Below are positions 5,808 to 13,151 of a stretch of DNA of 20,408 nucleotides, in pieces. Both the position numbers and the translations under genes were made by a program. The notes beneath the pieces are model-generated. The model was not told the origin of the DNA, did not search any database, and saw only the letters and a list, made by a program, of their open reading frames with translations. The first letter of the stretch is position 1; each line of letters begins with the position of its first letter. The DNA lies in the NCBI GenBank assembly GCA_002422425.1, contig DIVG01000046.1:1-20408 (forward strand), in the 5' to 3' direction. The DNA comes from Akkermansiaceae bacterium UBA6138. Lineage in GTDB: Bacteria > Verrucomicrobiota > Verrucomicrobiia > Verrucomicrobiales > DEV007.

Positions 5808-7299
5808 ATCCCTTTCGGAGATCGTAACAGATGAGGCGCGGGGCGTTGCCGTCCATGTCGGGCTCGTGCTGGGCGATGTAAAGCAGCCCGCGGTGGATGA
5901 CGGGGAGTGACCAGGTCGCCCGCGCGAGGAAGAGCTGGGCGCGGTCGATCTCTTCGACCCCGGCGGGCGACAGGTTGAGAATGCCGAGGGATCCGAGTTC
6001 ACCGAGGGCGTAAGTGCGCCCGTCGGCGTGAAGGAGGCTGCCGCGCAGGTATTTCATGCGGTAGGCGCGGCCACTCGGGAGGGGGATGGTCCACTCGGGG
6101 TCGGACCGCCAGGCTTCTTTCCCCGTCTCGACGGAAAAGGCGGCGAGCCAGGCGTCGGGTTCGTTCCGCCCCTGGAAGCCGTAAAGATGCCCGTCGAGGA
6201 GCAGGGGGGTCATCCAGTGGAGACCGAATTCCGGTGCGCGCCAGCGCTCCTCCCACTTCAGGTCTTCGTTGAGCCGCAGGAGGACAGCTCCCTTGCCGTA
6301 GGAGGCGGAGAGGAAGACGGAATCGTCACCGACCGCGACGGGGGTGGAGCTGTTGACGCTTTCAAACTTATCGGGTCTCCAGGGGAAGGCGTCGTGGAGC
6401 GCGCCGGACTCGAGGTCGATGCAGAGGAGACCGCCGAAGGGGGGATCGCTCTCGCCTCCTCCGAAGACGAGGAGGCGTTCTTTGCCCTGCAGGGTGGCGA
6501 CGACGGGCGAGGCGTAGCTCGCGTTCCATTCGTGTTTCGTGCCCCAGACGAGCTTGCCGGTATGCTGATCAAAAGCGGCGACACTCATTTTGTCGGCGGT
6601 CCCGAGGGGGACGATCACCTTGCCTCCGTGGACGAGGGGACAGGAACCATGGCCGAAGAAATAGCTCGCCCGTGAGAATTCGCTGGAGAGATCCCGCTGC
6701 CAGAGGCGCGTCCCCGTGGCGAGGTCGAGGCAGGTGAGCCTGCTCGTGACCCCGAGGGTGTAGACTTTTCCCGAATCGAGCACGGCGCTGGCGCGCGGGC
6801 CTCCGTTGAAGCCGTAGCGGTCGGTATAGGTGACGGGGTAGCGGTAGCTCCAGAATTGCCTGCCGGACTCGGGCTCAAGACACTGGATGACCTCTTCGTC
6901 CTCGAAGCGGTTGAAAATGACAAGTTTGCCGCCGGCGATGACAGGGGAGGTGTAGCTGATCCCTTTTTCCAGTTCCCATATTTTTACGGGCCCGCTTTCG
7001 GGGAAGCGTGCGAGAAGCCGGGTTTCGGTCGTTTTGACATCGTCGGTCGGACCGAGGAAGCGGGGCCAGTCGGCGGTGACGGCCTCGGGTGAGAGTGGCT
7101 GCGGCGCGGTGTGGTAGGTCAGCCCCGGGATCGCGACGGGCTCGGCTGCGACGGCCCCTGTCGGTGGCGCGCTCACGACCGGGGGCGCGGGATCACTGAA
7201 CTCGCCGGCGGCGAGGGCCAGGCTTGACAGGGTCAGGCCGGTGATAAAAAACAGTTGAATGCGGATGAAAAATAAAGGCTTTCGGGCGCAGGGTGACAT
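5800..7299 (-). CDS. PQQ-type beta-propeller exported protein
   Basis: Predicted periplasmic or envelope protein of 499 residues. The start at 7299 gives a signal peptide (MSPCARKPLFFIRI then a hydrophobic stretch to about residue 30, cleavage near ALA-AG). An upstream start at 7395 would add 32 residues before this signal and is rejected. The mature part opens with the DWPRFLGP motif typical of this family and carries repeated propeller blades of the type CLDLATGTRLWQRD, AFDQHTGKLVW, CIDLESGALHD and AFSVETGKEAWRSD. It belongs to the PQQ-like/BamB-related repeat superfamily; no cofactor residues can be assigned, and many such proteins bind no PQQ. A related gene lies at 19148-20377. It is divergent from the response regulator and ends in a stem-loop. 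Confidence 0.85.
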   Translation of the reverse strand: MSPCARKPLFFIRIQLFFITGLTLSSLALAAGEFSDPAPPVVSAPPTGAVAAEPVAIPGLTYHTAPQPLSPEAVTADWPRFLGPTDDVKTTETRLLARFPESGPVKIWELEKGISYTSPVIAGGKLVIFNRFEDEEVIQCLEPESGRQFWSYRYPVTYTDRYGFNGGPRASAVLDSGKVYTLGVTSRLTCLDLATGTRLWQRDLSSEFSRASYFFGHGSCPLVHGGKVIVPLGTADKMSVAAFDQHTGKLVWGTKHEWNASYASPVVATLQGKERLLVFGGGESDPPFGGLLCIDLESGALHDAFPWRPDKFESVNSSTPVAVGDDSVFLSASYGKGAVLLRLNEDLKWEERWRAPEFGLHWMTPLLLDGHLYGFQGRNEPDAWLAAFSVETGKEAWRSDPEWTIPLPSGRAYRMKYLRGSLLHADGRTYALGELGSLGILNLSPAGVEEIDRAQLFLARATWSLPVIHRGLLYIAQHEPDMDGNAPRLICYDLRKGSP

Positions 7300-7356
7300 G
7301 GGGGCAGGATAAAACGGGAGACCCGCCCGTGCCAGCGCCGAAACGCGTGAGGGCTG

Positions 7357-7394
7357 AAAACAATGCAGGGCCCACCGACCGGGTGGACCCTGCA
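7357..7394 (-). terminator. Terminator-like hairpin, minus strand
   Basis: TGCAGGGCCCACC (7364-7376) pairs with GGTGGACCCTGCA (7382-7394): 13 positions, one mismatch, loop GACCG. Read on the minus strand the stem is followed by TTGTTTT, which looks like an intrinsic terminator; on the plus strand no T-run follows directly. It lies 65 bp upstream of the minus-strand propeller start, so it could be an attenuator for that gene or the end of a short minus-strand RNA starting in 7400-7570. Confidence 0.5.
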
Positions 7395-7411
7395 AGGAAC
7401 CGCTTGTTTTG

Positions 7412-7555
7412 AGAGTAACGACCGCCTTGCTTTATGGAGGAGACCTCCGGCAAATCAGATGTTACTGTTACTCTTTGTTTCCCCGCACGGGGAAACGTTC
7501 GAAGTTTCAGAAAAAAACACCATTTTCCTGAAAAAGGCGCTGATGGAATCAGTGC
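7412..7555. ncRNA. Candidate structured RNA / leader (hairpin chain)
   Basis: Several stems follow one another. AGAGTAAC (7412-7419) pairs with GTTACTCT (7467-7474), enclosing TTGC/GCAA (7427-7430 with 7450-7453) and GGAGG/CCTCC (7436-7440 with 7444-7448). Then GTTTCCCC/GGGGAAAC (7477-7496, perfect, loop GCAC), an 11-position stem at 7505-7533 with one mismatch, and GCGCTGAT/ATCAGTGC at 7537-7555 (one G-U pair). The response regulator ATG is 21 bases further on. No known riboswitch class was recognised. The strand is undecided: plus would make it a leader of the regulator and cls operon, minus a leader or small RNA before the propeller gene. Confidence 0.4.
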
Positions 7556-7575
7556 TCATTTGAGATCAACAAGTT

Positions 7576-7974
7576 ATGGCAAAAATTCTTCTAGTTGAGG
7601 ACGATGAGGATAACATCAGTCTGCTTACCCGGCTGCTCGAACACCATGGCCATATTCTCTCCATCGCGACGGACGGGGAGACGGCGGTGACGCAGGCGCG
7701 GGAGGAGATGCCCGAACTGATTCTGATGGACCTGGAGCTGCCTCCGATGCCGGATGGCCAGCCTGACCCCAATGCGGGGCTCGAGGCGACCCGGCGGATC
7801 AAGGCGGACCCGCTCACCGCAGGGATCCCGGTCATCGCTCTGACGGCGCACACGATGGCGCAGCATCTGGAGAAGATTGCGGCGGCCGGTTGTGATGCGT
7901 TGCAGGAAAAACCGATCTATCCTTTTGAAAATCTGCTCGTGAGGATCGATCAGTTCACGCGCCGCGATGTTTGA
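7576..7974 (+). CDS. Single-domain response regulator (CheY/DivK-type receiver)
   Basis: Cytoplasmic phosphorelay receiver of 132 residues with no output domain. Key residues are present: acidic pair Asp9/Asp10 in LLVEDDEDN, phospho-acceptor Asp52 in LILMDLELP, Thr90 in VIALTAH, and Lys112 in QEKPI. It resembles DivK-like regulators (MDLELP..., GLEATRRIKAD) but has about eight extra residues (PPMPDGQPDPNA) in the loop after Asp52, where most members have a short turn. Output must be by protein contact. No histidine kinase is in the window. It overlaps the cardiolipin synthase gene by 8 bases (ATG at 7967, stop at 7972-7974), so the two are probably translationally coupled. A hairpin-rich region precedes it. 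Confidence 0.93.
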   Translation: MAKILLVEDDEDNISLLTRLLEHHGHILSIATDGETAVTQAREEMPELILMDLELPPMPDGQPDPNAGLEATRRIKADPLTAGIPVIALTAHTMAQHLEKIAAAGCDALQEKPIYPFENLLVRIDQFTRRDV

Positions 7975-9430
7975 TGAACTGTCAGAAACGGCCCTGCTCG
8001 GGACACTTGTCTTTGTTCTTTGGGAACTGCTCGCGATCGGGACGATCGTGAATATCGTGATGAAGTCCCGCTCGGCCGCCGGGGCGTGGGGCTGGTCGAT
8101 GGCGGTGCTCGCGCTGCCCTTTTTCGCGGTGCCGCTCTACTGGGTCCTCGGGCGCCAGCAGTTCAAGGGTTACGTGGAACGGCTCCGCGAGGCAAAAAAG
8201 ACCCACGAACGGTCTTTTCTAGACCTCACCGGGACCTTGCGGCCTCATTTTGCCATCCTTGAGGGGGATGAAAGGCGATATGGCGGGGTGCTCGAAAAGC
8301 TTAGCGAACGGCGTTTCACGAAGGGGAACGAGGTCTGTCTGCTGATCGACGGTAGCCGGACCTTCGACGCGATCTTTGAGGCGATCGAGGGCGCGAGCGA
8401 TTACGTTTTGATTCAATTCTTTATTGTGAAGGATGACGATCTCGGAAACCGCCTGCGCGAGCTGGTCGTGCGCAAGGCGCGCGAGGGGGTGAGAATTTAT
8501 TTTATCTATGACGAGATAGGGAGTCATAAACTCTCGCGGCGTTACCTCCGTTCCCTTTCCGAGGCCGGCGTGAAAGTCCACGATTTTCATTCGACGCAGG
8601 GACCGAGCAACCGCTTTCAGATCAACTTCCGCAATCACCGCAAGATCGTCGTGGTGGACGGTCGGGTCGGATTTGTCGGCGGTCACAATGTCGGCGACGA
8701 ATATCTCGGCAAGTCGAAGAAGTTCGGCGAGTGGCGTGATACCCACGTGCGGCTGGCAGGACCCTCAGTGCTCAGTCTGCAGATGGTCTTCCTCGCCGAT
8801 TATTACTGGGCGGCACGGGAGATTCCACCGCTCGAGTGGACCGTCGTGACAGCGGCTGACGGCTCAGGGTGCGGGGGAGGGACCTCGGTCGTCCTCACCC
8901 TGCCGACCGGCCCTATTGAGAGCATCGAGGGCGGGACGATCTTTTTTCTCAACGCGATTACCCGGGCGAAGGAGCGCATCTGGATCGCCTCCCCTTACTT
9001 CGTAACCGACGAATCGATTCGTTCCGCTCTGCAAATGGTGGCGCTGCGGGGTGTCGATGTCAGGATCATGATCCCGGAGAAGCCGGACAAGGTTGTCCCC
9101 TGGCTCGCGACTTTTTCCTTCCTCGCCGACATGGAGGCGGCCGGAGTCAGGGTCTTCCGCTACCAGTCCGGGTTTCTCCACCAGAAGGTGCTGGTCGTCG
9201 ACGAGGCCCTTGCTTCGGTCGGCACGATGAATCTCGACAATCGTTCGATGCGACTGAACTTCGAAGTGACTGCCGTAGTGCTGTGTCAGGATTTTGCCAA
9301 ACAGGTTGCCGCCATGCTCGAAGTCGATTTCTCGAGGTGCCGTGAAGTGGGCGGTGCGGACTACGCGAGTCGCAGCTGGTGGTTTCGTGTCGCGGTTCGT
9401 TTAGCCCGGCTTACCAGTCCCGTCCTCTGA
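7967..9430 (+). CDS. cls: Cardiolipin synthase (phospholipase D family)
   Basis: Inner-membrane enzyme of 487 residues that makes cardiolipin from two phosphatidylglycerols (or a related phosphatidyl transfer). Two N-terminal membrane helices (about residues 9-31 and 42-61) end in YWVLGRQQFKGY, as in bacterial ClsA. Two HKD motifs follow: HRKIVVVD (His224, Lys226, Asp231) with the GGHN turn, and HQKVLVVD (His405, Lys407, Asp412) with SVGTMNLDNRS. Length and layout match ClsA. It overlaps the response regulator by 8 bases, and the desulfurase-like gene begins 15 bases after its stop, suggesting one transcript. There is no own Shine-Dalgarno sequence, so translation may depend on the upstream gene. 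Family assignment is firm; the exact donor is not shown by sequence. Confidence 0.94.
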   Translation: MFDELSETALLGTLVFVLWELLAIGTIVNIVMKSRSAAGAWGWSMAVLALPFFAVPLYWVLGRQQFKGYVERLREAKKTHERSFLDLTGTLRPHFAILEGDERRYGGVLEKLSERRFTKGNEVCLLIDGSRTFDAIFEAIEGASDYVLIQFFIVKDDDLGNRLRELVVRKAREGVRIYFIYDEIGSHKLSRRYLRSLSEAGVKVHDFHSTQGPSNRFQINFRNHRKIVVVDGRVGFVGGHNVGDEYLGKSKKFGEWRDTHVRLAGPSVLSLQMVFLADYYWAAREIPPLEWTVVTAADGSGCGGGTSVVLTLPTGPIESIEGGTIFFLNAITRAKERIWIASPYFVTDESIRSALQMVALRGVDVRIMIPEKPDKVVPWLATFSFLADMEAAGVRVFRYQSGFLHQKVLVVDEALASVGTMNLDNRSMRLNFEVTAVVLCQDFAKQVAAMLEVDFSRCREVGGADYASRSWWFRVAVRLARLTSPVL

Positions 9431-9445
9431 CCTTTCTTCTGTCCC

Positions 9446-10588
9446 ATGAGCGAAGATCCCGGATACTTTGACCATAATGCGACGACGCCGATGAGCGGGG
9501 CGGCTCTGGAGGCGTGGAAAACAACCGCGATAAAACAGTGGCAGAATCCCTCGAGTCTTTATCCTTCGGCGGCCGCCGCGCGTCATCTTCTCGAAGAGAC
9601 CCGGGAAACGCTGGCTGACTATTTCGGGATCGATCAGCCGGAACGCATCGTCTTTACCTCGGGGGCTACGGAAGCCAATAACGCCGTGATTCGCCAGCTC
9701 GCCTCCGGTGGCGGAGTGATCGCGCTCTCGGGGTTGGAGCACCCCTGCGTGCAGGCTCCGGTTGAGGCTTTTTTTCCCGAAGATCGCGTCCGTCGTATTC
9801 CGGTCGTTCCCGAAACCGGGGTGATCGATCTTGAGGTCCTCGAGCGCTGGATCAGCGGCGGGGAATTGAGCGGCGTCTCGGTGATGGCGGCGAACAACGA
9901 GACCGGAGCCGTGCAACCGTGGCGCGAGATTGCCGCCCTCTGCCGCAGGGCGGGGGTGCGCTACCACAACGATGCGGCCCAGTGGATGGGAAAGTGCCCT
10001 CTCGAAGGCCTCGAGCGCTGCGATTTTGTAACGGGGAGCGGGCACAAGTTCGGCGGGGGAAAGGGTGTCGGGTTTCTCATTCTGCCCGGGGATTTTGAGA
10101 CGACTCATTTTCACGGTCAGGTGGGAGGACCGCAGGAGGACGGGCGCCGTGCCGGAACGGAAGACCTGCCGGGGATTGTCGCGATGGTGGCGGCTCTGGG
10201 TGAGCACATCGACCCGGCGGGGGAGGCTTCCGCCGCAACGAAGGCCGAGGCGCGCGATGCCTTTGAGCGATGCATCGGGAGCGAAATCGGCTGCCGTTTC
10301 CTCGCCGCAGGAGGGCCGCGACTCTGGAATACCTCCCTCTTTGTCGTTCCTCATTCGAAGAATCTGAAATGGCTCACCCGGCTCGGTGCGCGACGCTTTT
10401 CCGTTTCAACGGGTTCGGCCTGCAGCGCGGGCAAAGGGAATCCCTCGTCGGTGATGCTGGCGATGGGTCTTGACTACGAAGAGATGGGACGGGTCATCCG
10501 CGTCAGCGGCGGATGGCACACCGGGGAAGGTGACTGGGAAGCGCTCGCCCGGGCGTTTATCGAAATCGACCGTGAGCTTCGCGATTAG
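9446..10588 (+). CDS. Cysteine desulfurase (NifS/IscS family)
   Basis: PLP-dependent fold-type I enzyme of 380 residues that takes sulfur from cysteine for iron-sulfur clusters or thiolated tRNA. Landmarks: FDHNATTPM at the N-terminus, TSGATEANN (71-79), His99 in LEHP, NNETGAVQP (150-158), Asp176 and Gln179 in HNDAAQ, the PLP lysine Lys201 in SGHKFGGGKGVG, QVGGPQEDGRRAGTED (225-240), and catalytic Cys326 in STGSACSAGK. The Cys-loop is short, as in group I (IscS/NifS) rather than SufS types. No iscU, nifU or tRNA-thiolation gene is adjacent, so the acceptor is unknown. The convergent rhodanese is a possible sulfur partner, by inference only. The start follows TTCTGTCCC. Confidence 0.93.
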   Translation: MSEDPGYFDHNATTPMSGAALEAWKTTAIKQWQNPSSLYPSAAAARHLLEETRETLADYFGIDQPERIVFTSGATEANNAVIRQLASGGGVIALSGLEHPCVQAPVEAFFPEDRVRRIPVVPETGVIDLEVLERWISGGELSGVSVMAANNETGAVQPWREIAALCRRAGVRYHNDAAQWMGKCPLEGLERCDFVTGSGHKFGGGKGVGFLILPGDFETTHFHGQVGGPQEDGRRAGTEDLPGIVAMVAALGEHIDPAGEASAATKAEARDAFERCIGSEIGCRFLAAGGPRLWNTSLFVVPHSKNLKWLTRLGARRFSVSTGSACSAGKGNPSSVMLAMGLDYEEMGRVIRVSGGWHTGEGDWEALARAFIEIDRELRD

Positions 10589-10600
10589 AAATCGTCCGGA

Positions 10601-10951
10601 CTAGTAGCGAGCGACGGTCGGATCAATGCTTGTCGACCAGCGTTCGATCCCGCCCGCGAGGCTCCAGACATTCTCTTTCCCCCGGTTGCGAAGAAACAGG
10701 GTCGCGTTCATCGACCGCATCCCGTGGTGGCAGTAGACGATGAGGGCGCGGGGGTCGTCTGCGGAGAGCAGTTTTGCAGGAGCGTCGGCAAAGCGGGACA
10801 GAGGATAGAGCTCGGCTCCCTCAATGCGGCAGAGGGCGAACTCGTCTTCTTCGCGGCAGTCGATGAGCCGAAAGGTGGGCGCTTCATCAGAACGGAGCAG
10901 GGCCGCGAGGGCGGCGGGAGTGATTTCGAATTCGTCGGTGGTGGGCAGCAT
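10601..10951 (-). CDS. Rhodanese-like single-domain protein
   Basis: Small cytoplasmic rhodanese of 116 residues from the ATG at 10951. The domain opens with FEITPAALAALL, then the family motifs IDCREEDEFALCRIEGA, the active-site loop YCHHGMRS (cysteine followed by two residues, Gly, one residue, Arg), and the C-terminal SLAGGIERWS. It should carry persulfide sulfur on the loop cysteine. An ATG at 11026 would add 25 unconserved residues and leave only 19 bp to the divergent zinc-ribbon gene, so the shorter start is preferred. It ends 12 bp from the cysteine desulfurase stop, tail to tail, with the palindrome GTCCGGAC between them. The substrate is unknown. Confidence 0.9.
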   Translation of the reverse strand: MLPTTDEFEITPAALAALLRSDEAPTFRLIDCREEDEFALCRIEGAELYPLSRFADAPAKLLSADDPRALIVYCHHGMRSMNATLFLRNRGKENVWSLAGGIERWSTSIDPTVARY

Positions 10952-11045
10952 AGCTTTAGTAAGGCCGTTTTTGGAGAAAAATCGAATTGAAGGATGGTCC
11001 GGTGTCTCCATAGTGGGGGAGAACATTTTTAAAATTCGATACCCT

Positions 11046-11378
11046 ATGCCGACTTACGACTACAAGTGCCAGAAGTGCGGACACCAGTTTGAGGTGTTTC
11101 AGTCGATGAAGGACGACAGGCTTACCGATTGTCCCCTCGAAGAGTGCGATGGTTCGGTGAAGCGCCTCCTTGGAACGGGAGCGGGGATTATCTTCAAAGG
11201 ATCCGGCTTCTATGAGACGGATTACCGAAGCGCCTCCTACAAAAAGGGCCAGACGGCGGACTCTTCCGGCTCCACTTCGGGGGAATCCGGCGGATCATCC
11301 GCGGGCTCGTCAGACTCCAAGCCTGCCCCGGCGAGCGCCCCGGCTCCCGCCAGCACTCCCGCCAAGTCAGATACCTGA
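11046..11378 (+). CDS. FmdB-type zinc-ribbon protein
   Basis: Small protein of 110 residues. MPTYDYKCQKCGHQFE is the typical opening of FmdB/CxxC-CxxC regulatory-family proteins. Metal ligands are Cys8 and Cys11, then Cys29 and Cys34 in DCPLEEC, one residue wider than the usual CPxC spacing. The next segment KRLLGTGAGIIFKGSGFYETDY is the conserved family core. The C-terminal 40 residues are low-complexity (Ser/Gly, then Pro/Ala repeats) and probably disordered. Function in the family is poorly defined; some members are annotated as putative regulators. The start directly follows ATACCCT. It likely begins an operon with the next two genes (gaps of 54 and 11 bp). Confidence 0.88.
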   Translation: MPTYDYKCQKCGHQFEVFQSMKDDRLTDCPLEECDGSVKRLLGTGAGIIFKGSGFYETDYRSASYKKGQTADSSGSTSGESGGSSAGSSDSKPAPASAPAPASTPAKSDT

Positions 11379-11432
11379 TCCCGTCCGCCTTCCCTTCCAA
11401 AGGGACGCCCCCCCTGAAACGTTCTTGATGCC

Positions 11433-12545
11433 ATGAAACCTCACCGACGGAAACCGACCCCACCGAGACGAGAAAGCGGATCGCCGCCTGGCAGCGACCC
11501 GGCCGGAGAGGTGAACGACGTTCCTGTAGAGGGTTACGATCTGGCCGACGAGACTGTTTCCTACGATCCCGGTGCTGCGCTGGCTGATCAAAACGAAGTT
11601 TACGGCGAAGAGGTTTACGATTACGCCGCTCCTCACACCGGCTACGATGAAAACCAGCAGGCTTACCCCGATCCTGGGTATGATCCGAGTCAGGTCTACG
11701 CCGAGTCTGAGCACTATTACGATCCGAATCAGGTCTACGCCGAGCCGTCCCGGATTCAGGAGTCGGGGTATCCGGAACCTGCTTCTGCCCCCGGGGGAGT
11801 TTACGACGAGGTGTCTGAAGAACCCGTTTTTCAGGTGTCGCCGCCGCCCTTGCGTACGGTGAAGAAGAAAGCGGCCGGCCGCGCCCCCCAGCGCCGTCCT
11901 CTCGCGACGCCCCGTAAGGTTCCCGGAGCGGGCTACCAGCGTCCGCGTCCGTCCTACAATAGCGGGGGGGGGATCTCGGTGATGACGGTTTTCCTGACTC
12001 TCATGGCGATGGTAATGCTGGCGGTGGTGACCCTTGTCGTGCTGCCCCGCGACATGTCGGGGGTAAGCGGCTACCCGGTGAATCCCCTGACAGCCTCGCC
12101 CCCGCGAAATCTTCTCGAAGAGGCGCAGAAGACGATGGTGACCCGGACGGCGGATTTGTCGTTTACCGAAGAGGAGGTCAACCAGTATCTCAACCACCGG
12201 CTTCAGGCCGAGCAGACCGGTCCTATTGGTGCCCTTGTCAAATTCCGGGGGATCTACATTGATTTCACGCCGGGTCTGGCCGACATCATCATTGAGCGTG
12301 AGCTTTTCGGGATGCCCCTGACGATGAGCGCGACCGTTTCGACGGACAAGTTCCGTCAGCAGACGACCTACCACGCGACGAACTGGCGTCTGGGCCGCAT
12401 CGACCTGGGGAAACGGAACATCAAGCCCGTCATGGACCTTTTCATGCGCTTGCGCATGAGCTGTCTTGATGAGTTTCAGACGCTTCAGCAGATGATCGAT
12501 GTCAGGTTCGAAGAGGACAAGGTCGTCCTCGACGCGACGTTTTAA
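11433..12545 (+). CDS. Single-pass membrane protein with Tyr/Pro/Asp-rich cytoplasmic region, unrecognised
   Basis: Protein of 370 residues with no family I recognise. Residues 1-20 are basic (MKPHRRKPTPPRR); 30-130 are acidic and Tyr/Pro-rich with many YDP/YxE units, including the near-exact repeat YDPSQVYAE (83-91) and YDPNQVYAE (96-104); 140-172 are strongly basic (VKKKAAGRAPQRRP); 181-204 is one hydrophobic helix; 205-370 is a folded-looking domain with LSFTEEEVNQYLNHRL, GIYIDFTPG and a C-terminal VRFEEDKVVLDATF. By the positive-inside rule the N-terminus is cytoplasmic and the C-terminal domain is outside. The charge pattern suggests a disordered scaffold or binding tail, which is inference. 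It lies between the zinc-ribbon and NUDIX genes, both on the same strand. Confidence 0.8.
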   Translation: MKPHRRKPTPPRRESGSPPGSDPAGEVNDVPVEGYDLADETVSYDPGAALADQNEVYGEEVYDYAAPHTGYDENQQAYPDPGYDPSQVYAESEHYYDPNQVYAEPSRIQESGYPEPASAPGGVYDEVSEEPVFQVSPPPLRTVKKKAAGRAPQRRPLATPRKVPGAGYQRPRPSYNSGGGISVMTVFLTLMAMVMLAVVTLVVLPRDMSGVSGYPVNPLTASPPRNLLEEAQKTMVTRTADLSFTEEEVNQYLNHRLQAEQTGPIGALVKFRGIYIDFTPGLADIIIERELFGMPLTMSATVSTDKFRQQTTYHATNWRLGRIDLGKRNIKPVMDLFMRLRMSCLDEFQTLQQMIDVRFEEDKVVLDATF

Positions 12546-12556
12546 GGACCTTTTCG

Positions 12557-13126
12557 ATGGCCGAACCGGACAAGATTGCCGACGAGGTTATTCATCGCGG
12601 GCGTTTCCTGACTTTCGCGAAAACCTCGCGCGGCTGGGAATACGTGACCCGCACCAATGCGAGGGGATGCGTAGCGGTCCTCGCAATGACGGATGATAAG
12701 CGAGTTATCCTGACCGAGCAATACCGGCCTCCGGTAGGGGGCCGGGTCATCGAGCTGCCGGCCGGACTCGTCGGCGATATCCCCCTCCAGGAGGATGAAC
12801 CTCTTCTCGTCGCGGCCAAACGTGAGCTCAAAGAAGAGACCGGCTACGTCGCGAAGCACTGGACCATGCTCTTTGAGGGAACGTCCTCGGCCGGGATGAC
12901 CGACGAGAGTGTTTCCCTCTTTTTCGCGACCGGCCTCACCAAGATGGGTGAGGGCGGGGGTGTCGGTGGGGAGAGTATCAAGGTCCACTACGTCCATCAG
13001 TCCGATGTGACAACGTGGTGCCGCGACCGGCAGTCAGAGGGGATACGAGTGGACTTTAAAATTTTCGCCGCGATCCATCTCGCCCGGGCGGTGAGCCAAT
13101 CGACCGAGTCCAGGCTCTGGTATTGA
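12557..13126 (+). CDS. NUDIX hydrolase, ADP-ribose pyrophosphatase-like
   Basis: Cytoplasmic NUDIX hydrolase of 189 residues. The segment EQYRPPVGGRVIELPAG (54-70) is typical of the ADP-ribose/nucleotide-sugar pyrophosphatase branch, as is GMTDESV (113-119) after the NUDIX box. The box core RELKEETGY (89-97) supplies the metal-binding glutamates, while the leading Gly73 is spaced two residues further than in the strict GX5EX7REUXEEXGU pattern. Likely activity is hydrolysis of an ADP-linked metabolite, but substrate cannot be read from sequence. The start lies 11 bp after the preceding stop, with TAAGGA as a possible ribosome-binding site overlapping that stop. It converges with the RNase Z gene, 20 bp away. 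Confidence 0.9.
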   Translation: MAEPDKIADEVIHRGRFLTFAKTSRGWEYVTRTNARGCVAVLAMTDDKRVILTEQYRPPVGGRVIELPAGLVGDIPLQEDEPLLVAAKRELKEETGYVAKHWTMLFEGTSSAGMTDESVSLFFATGLTKMGEGGGVGGESIKVHYVHQSDVTTWCRDRQSEGIRVDFKIFAAIHLARAVSQSTESRLWY

Positions 13127-13127
13127 G

Positions 13128-13151
13128 ACTGACGCCGTCGCTCCGGTCAGT
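13128..13151. terminator. Stem-loop between convergent NUDIX and RNase Z genes
   Basis: ACTGAC (13128-13133) pairs with GTCAGT (13146-13151) around a 12-base loop that can add G-C pairs. It covers the RNase Z stop codon (13147-13149) and lies directly after the NUDIX stop, so it could end transcripts from both sides. No U-run is present on either strand, which keeps confidence modest. Confidence 0.4.

Noticed and set aside
10593..10600. GTCCGGAC palindrome at the rhodanese stop, also found at the parB stop (4356-4363)
   Set aside because: At parB it is part of the last codons (Ser-Pro-Asp). Two 8-bp matches are not enough to call a shared site.
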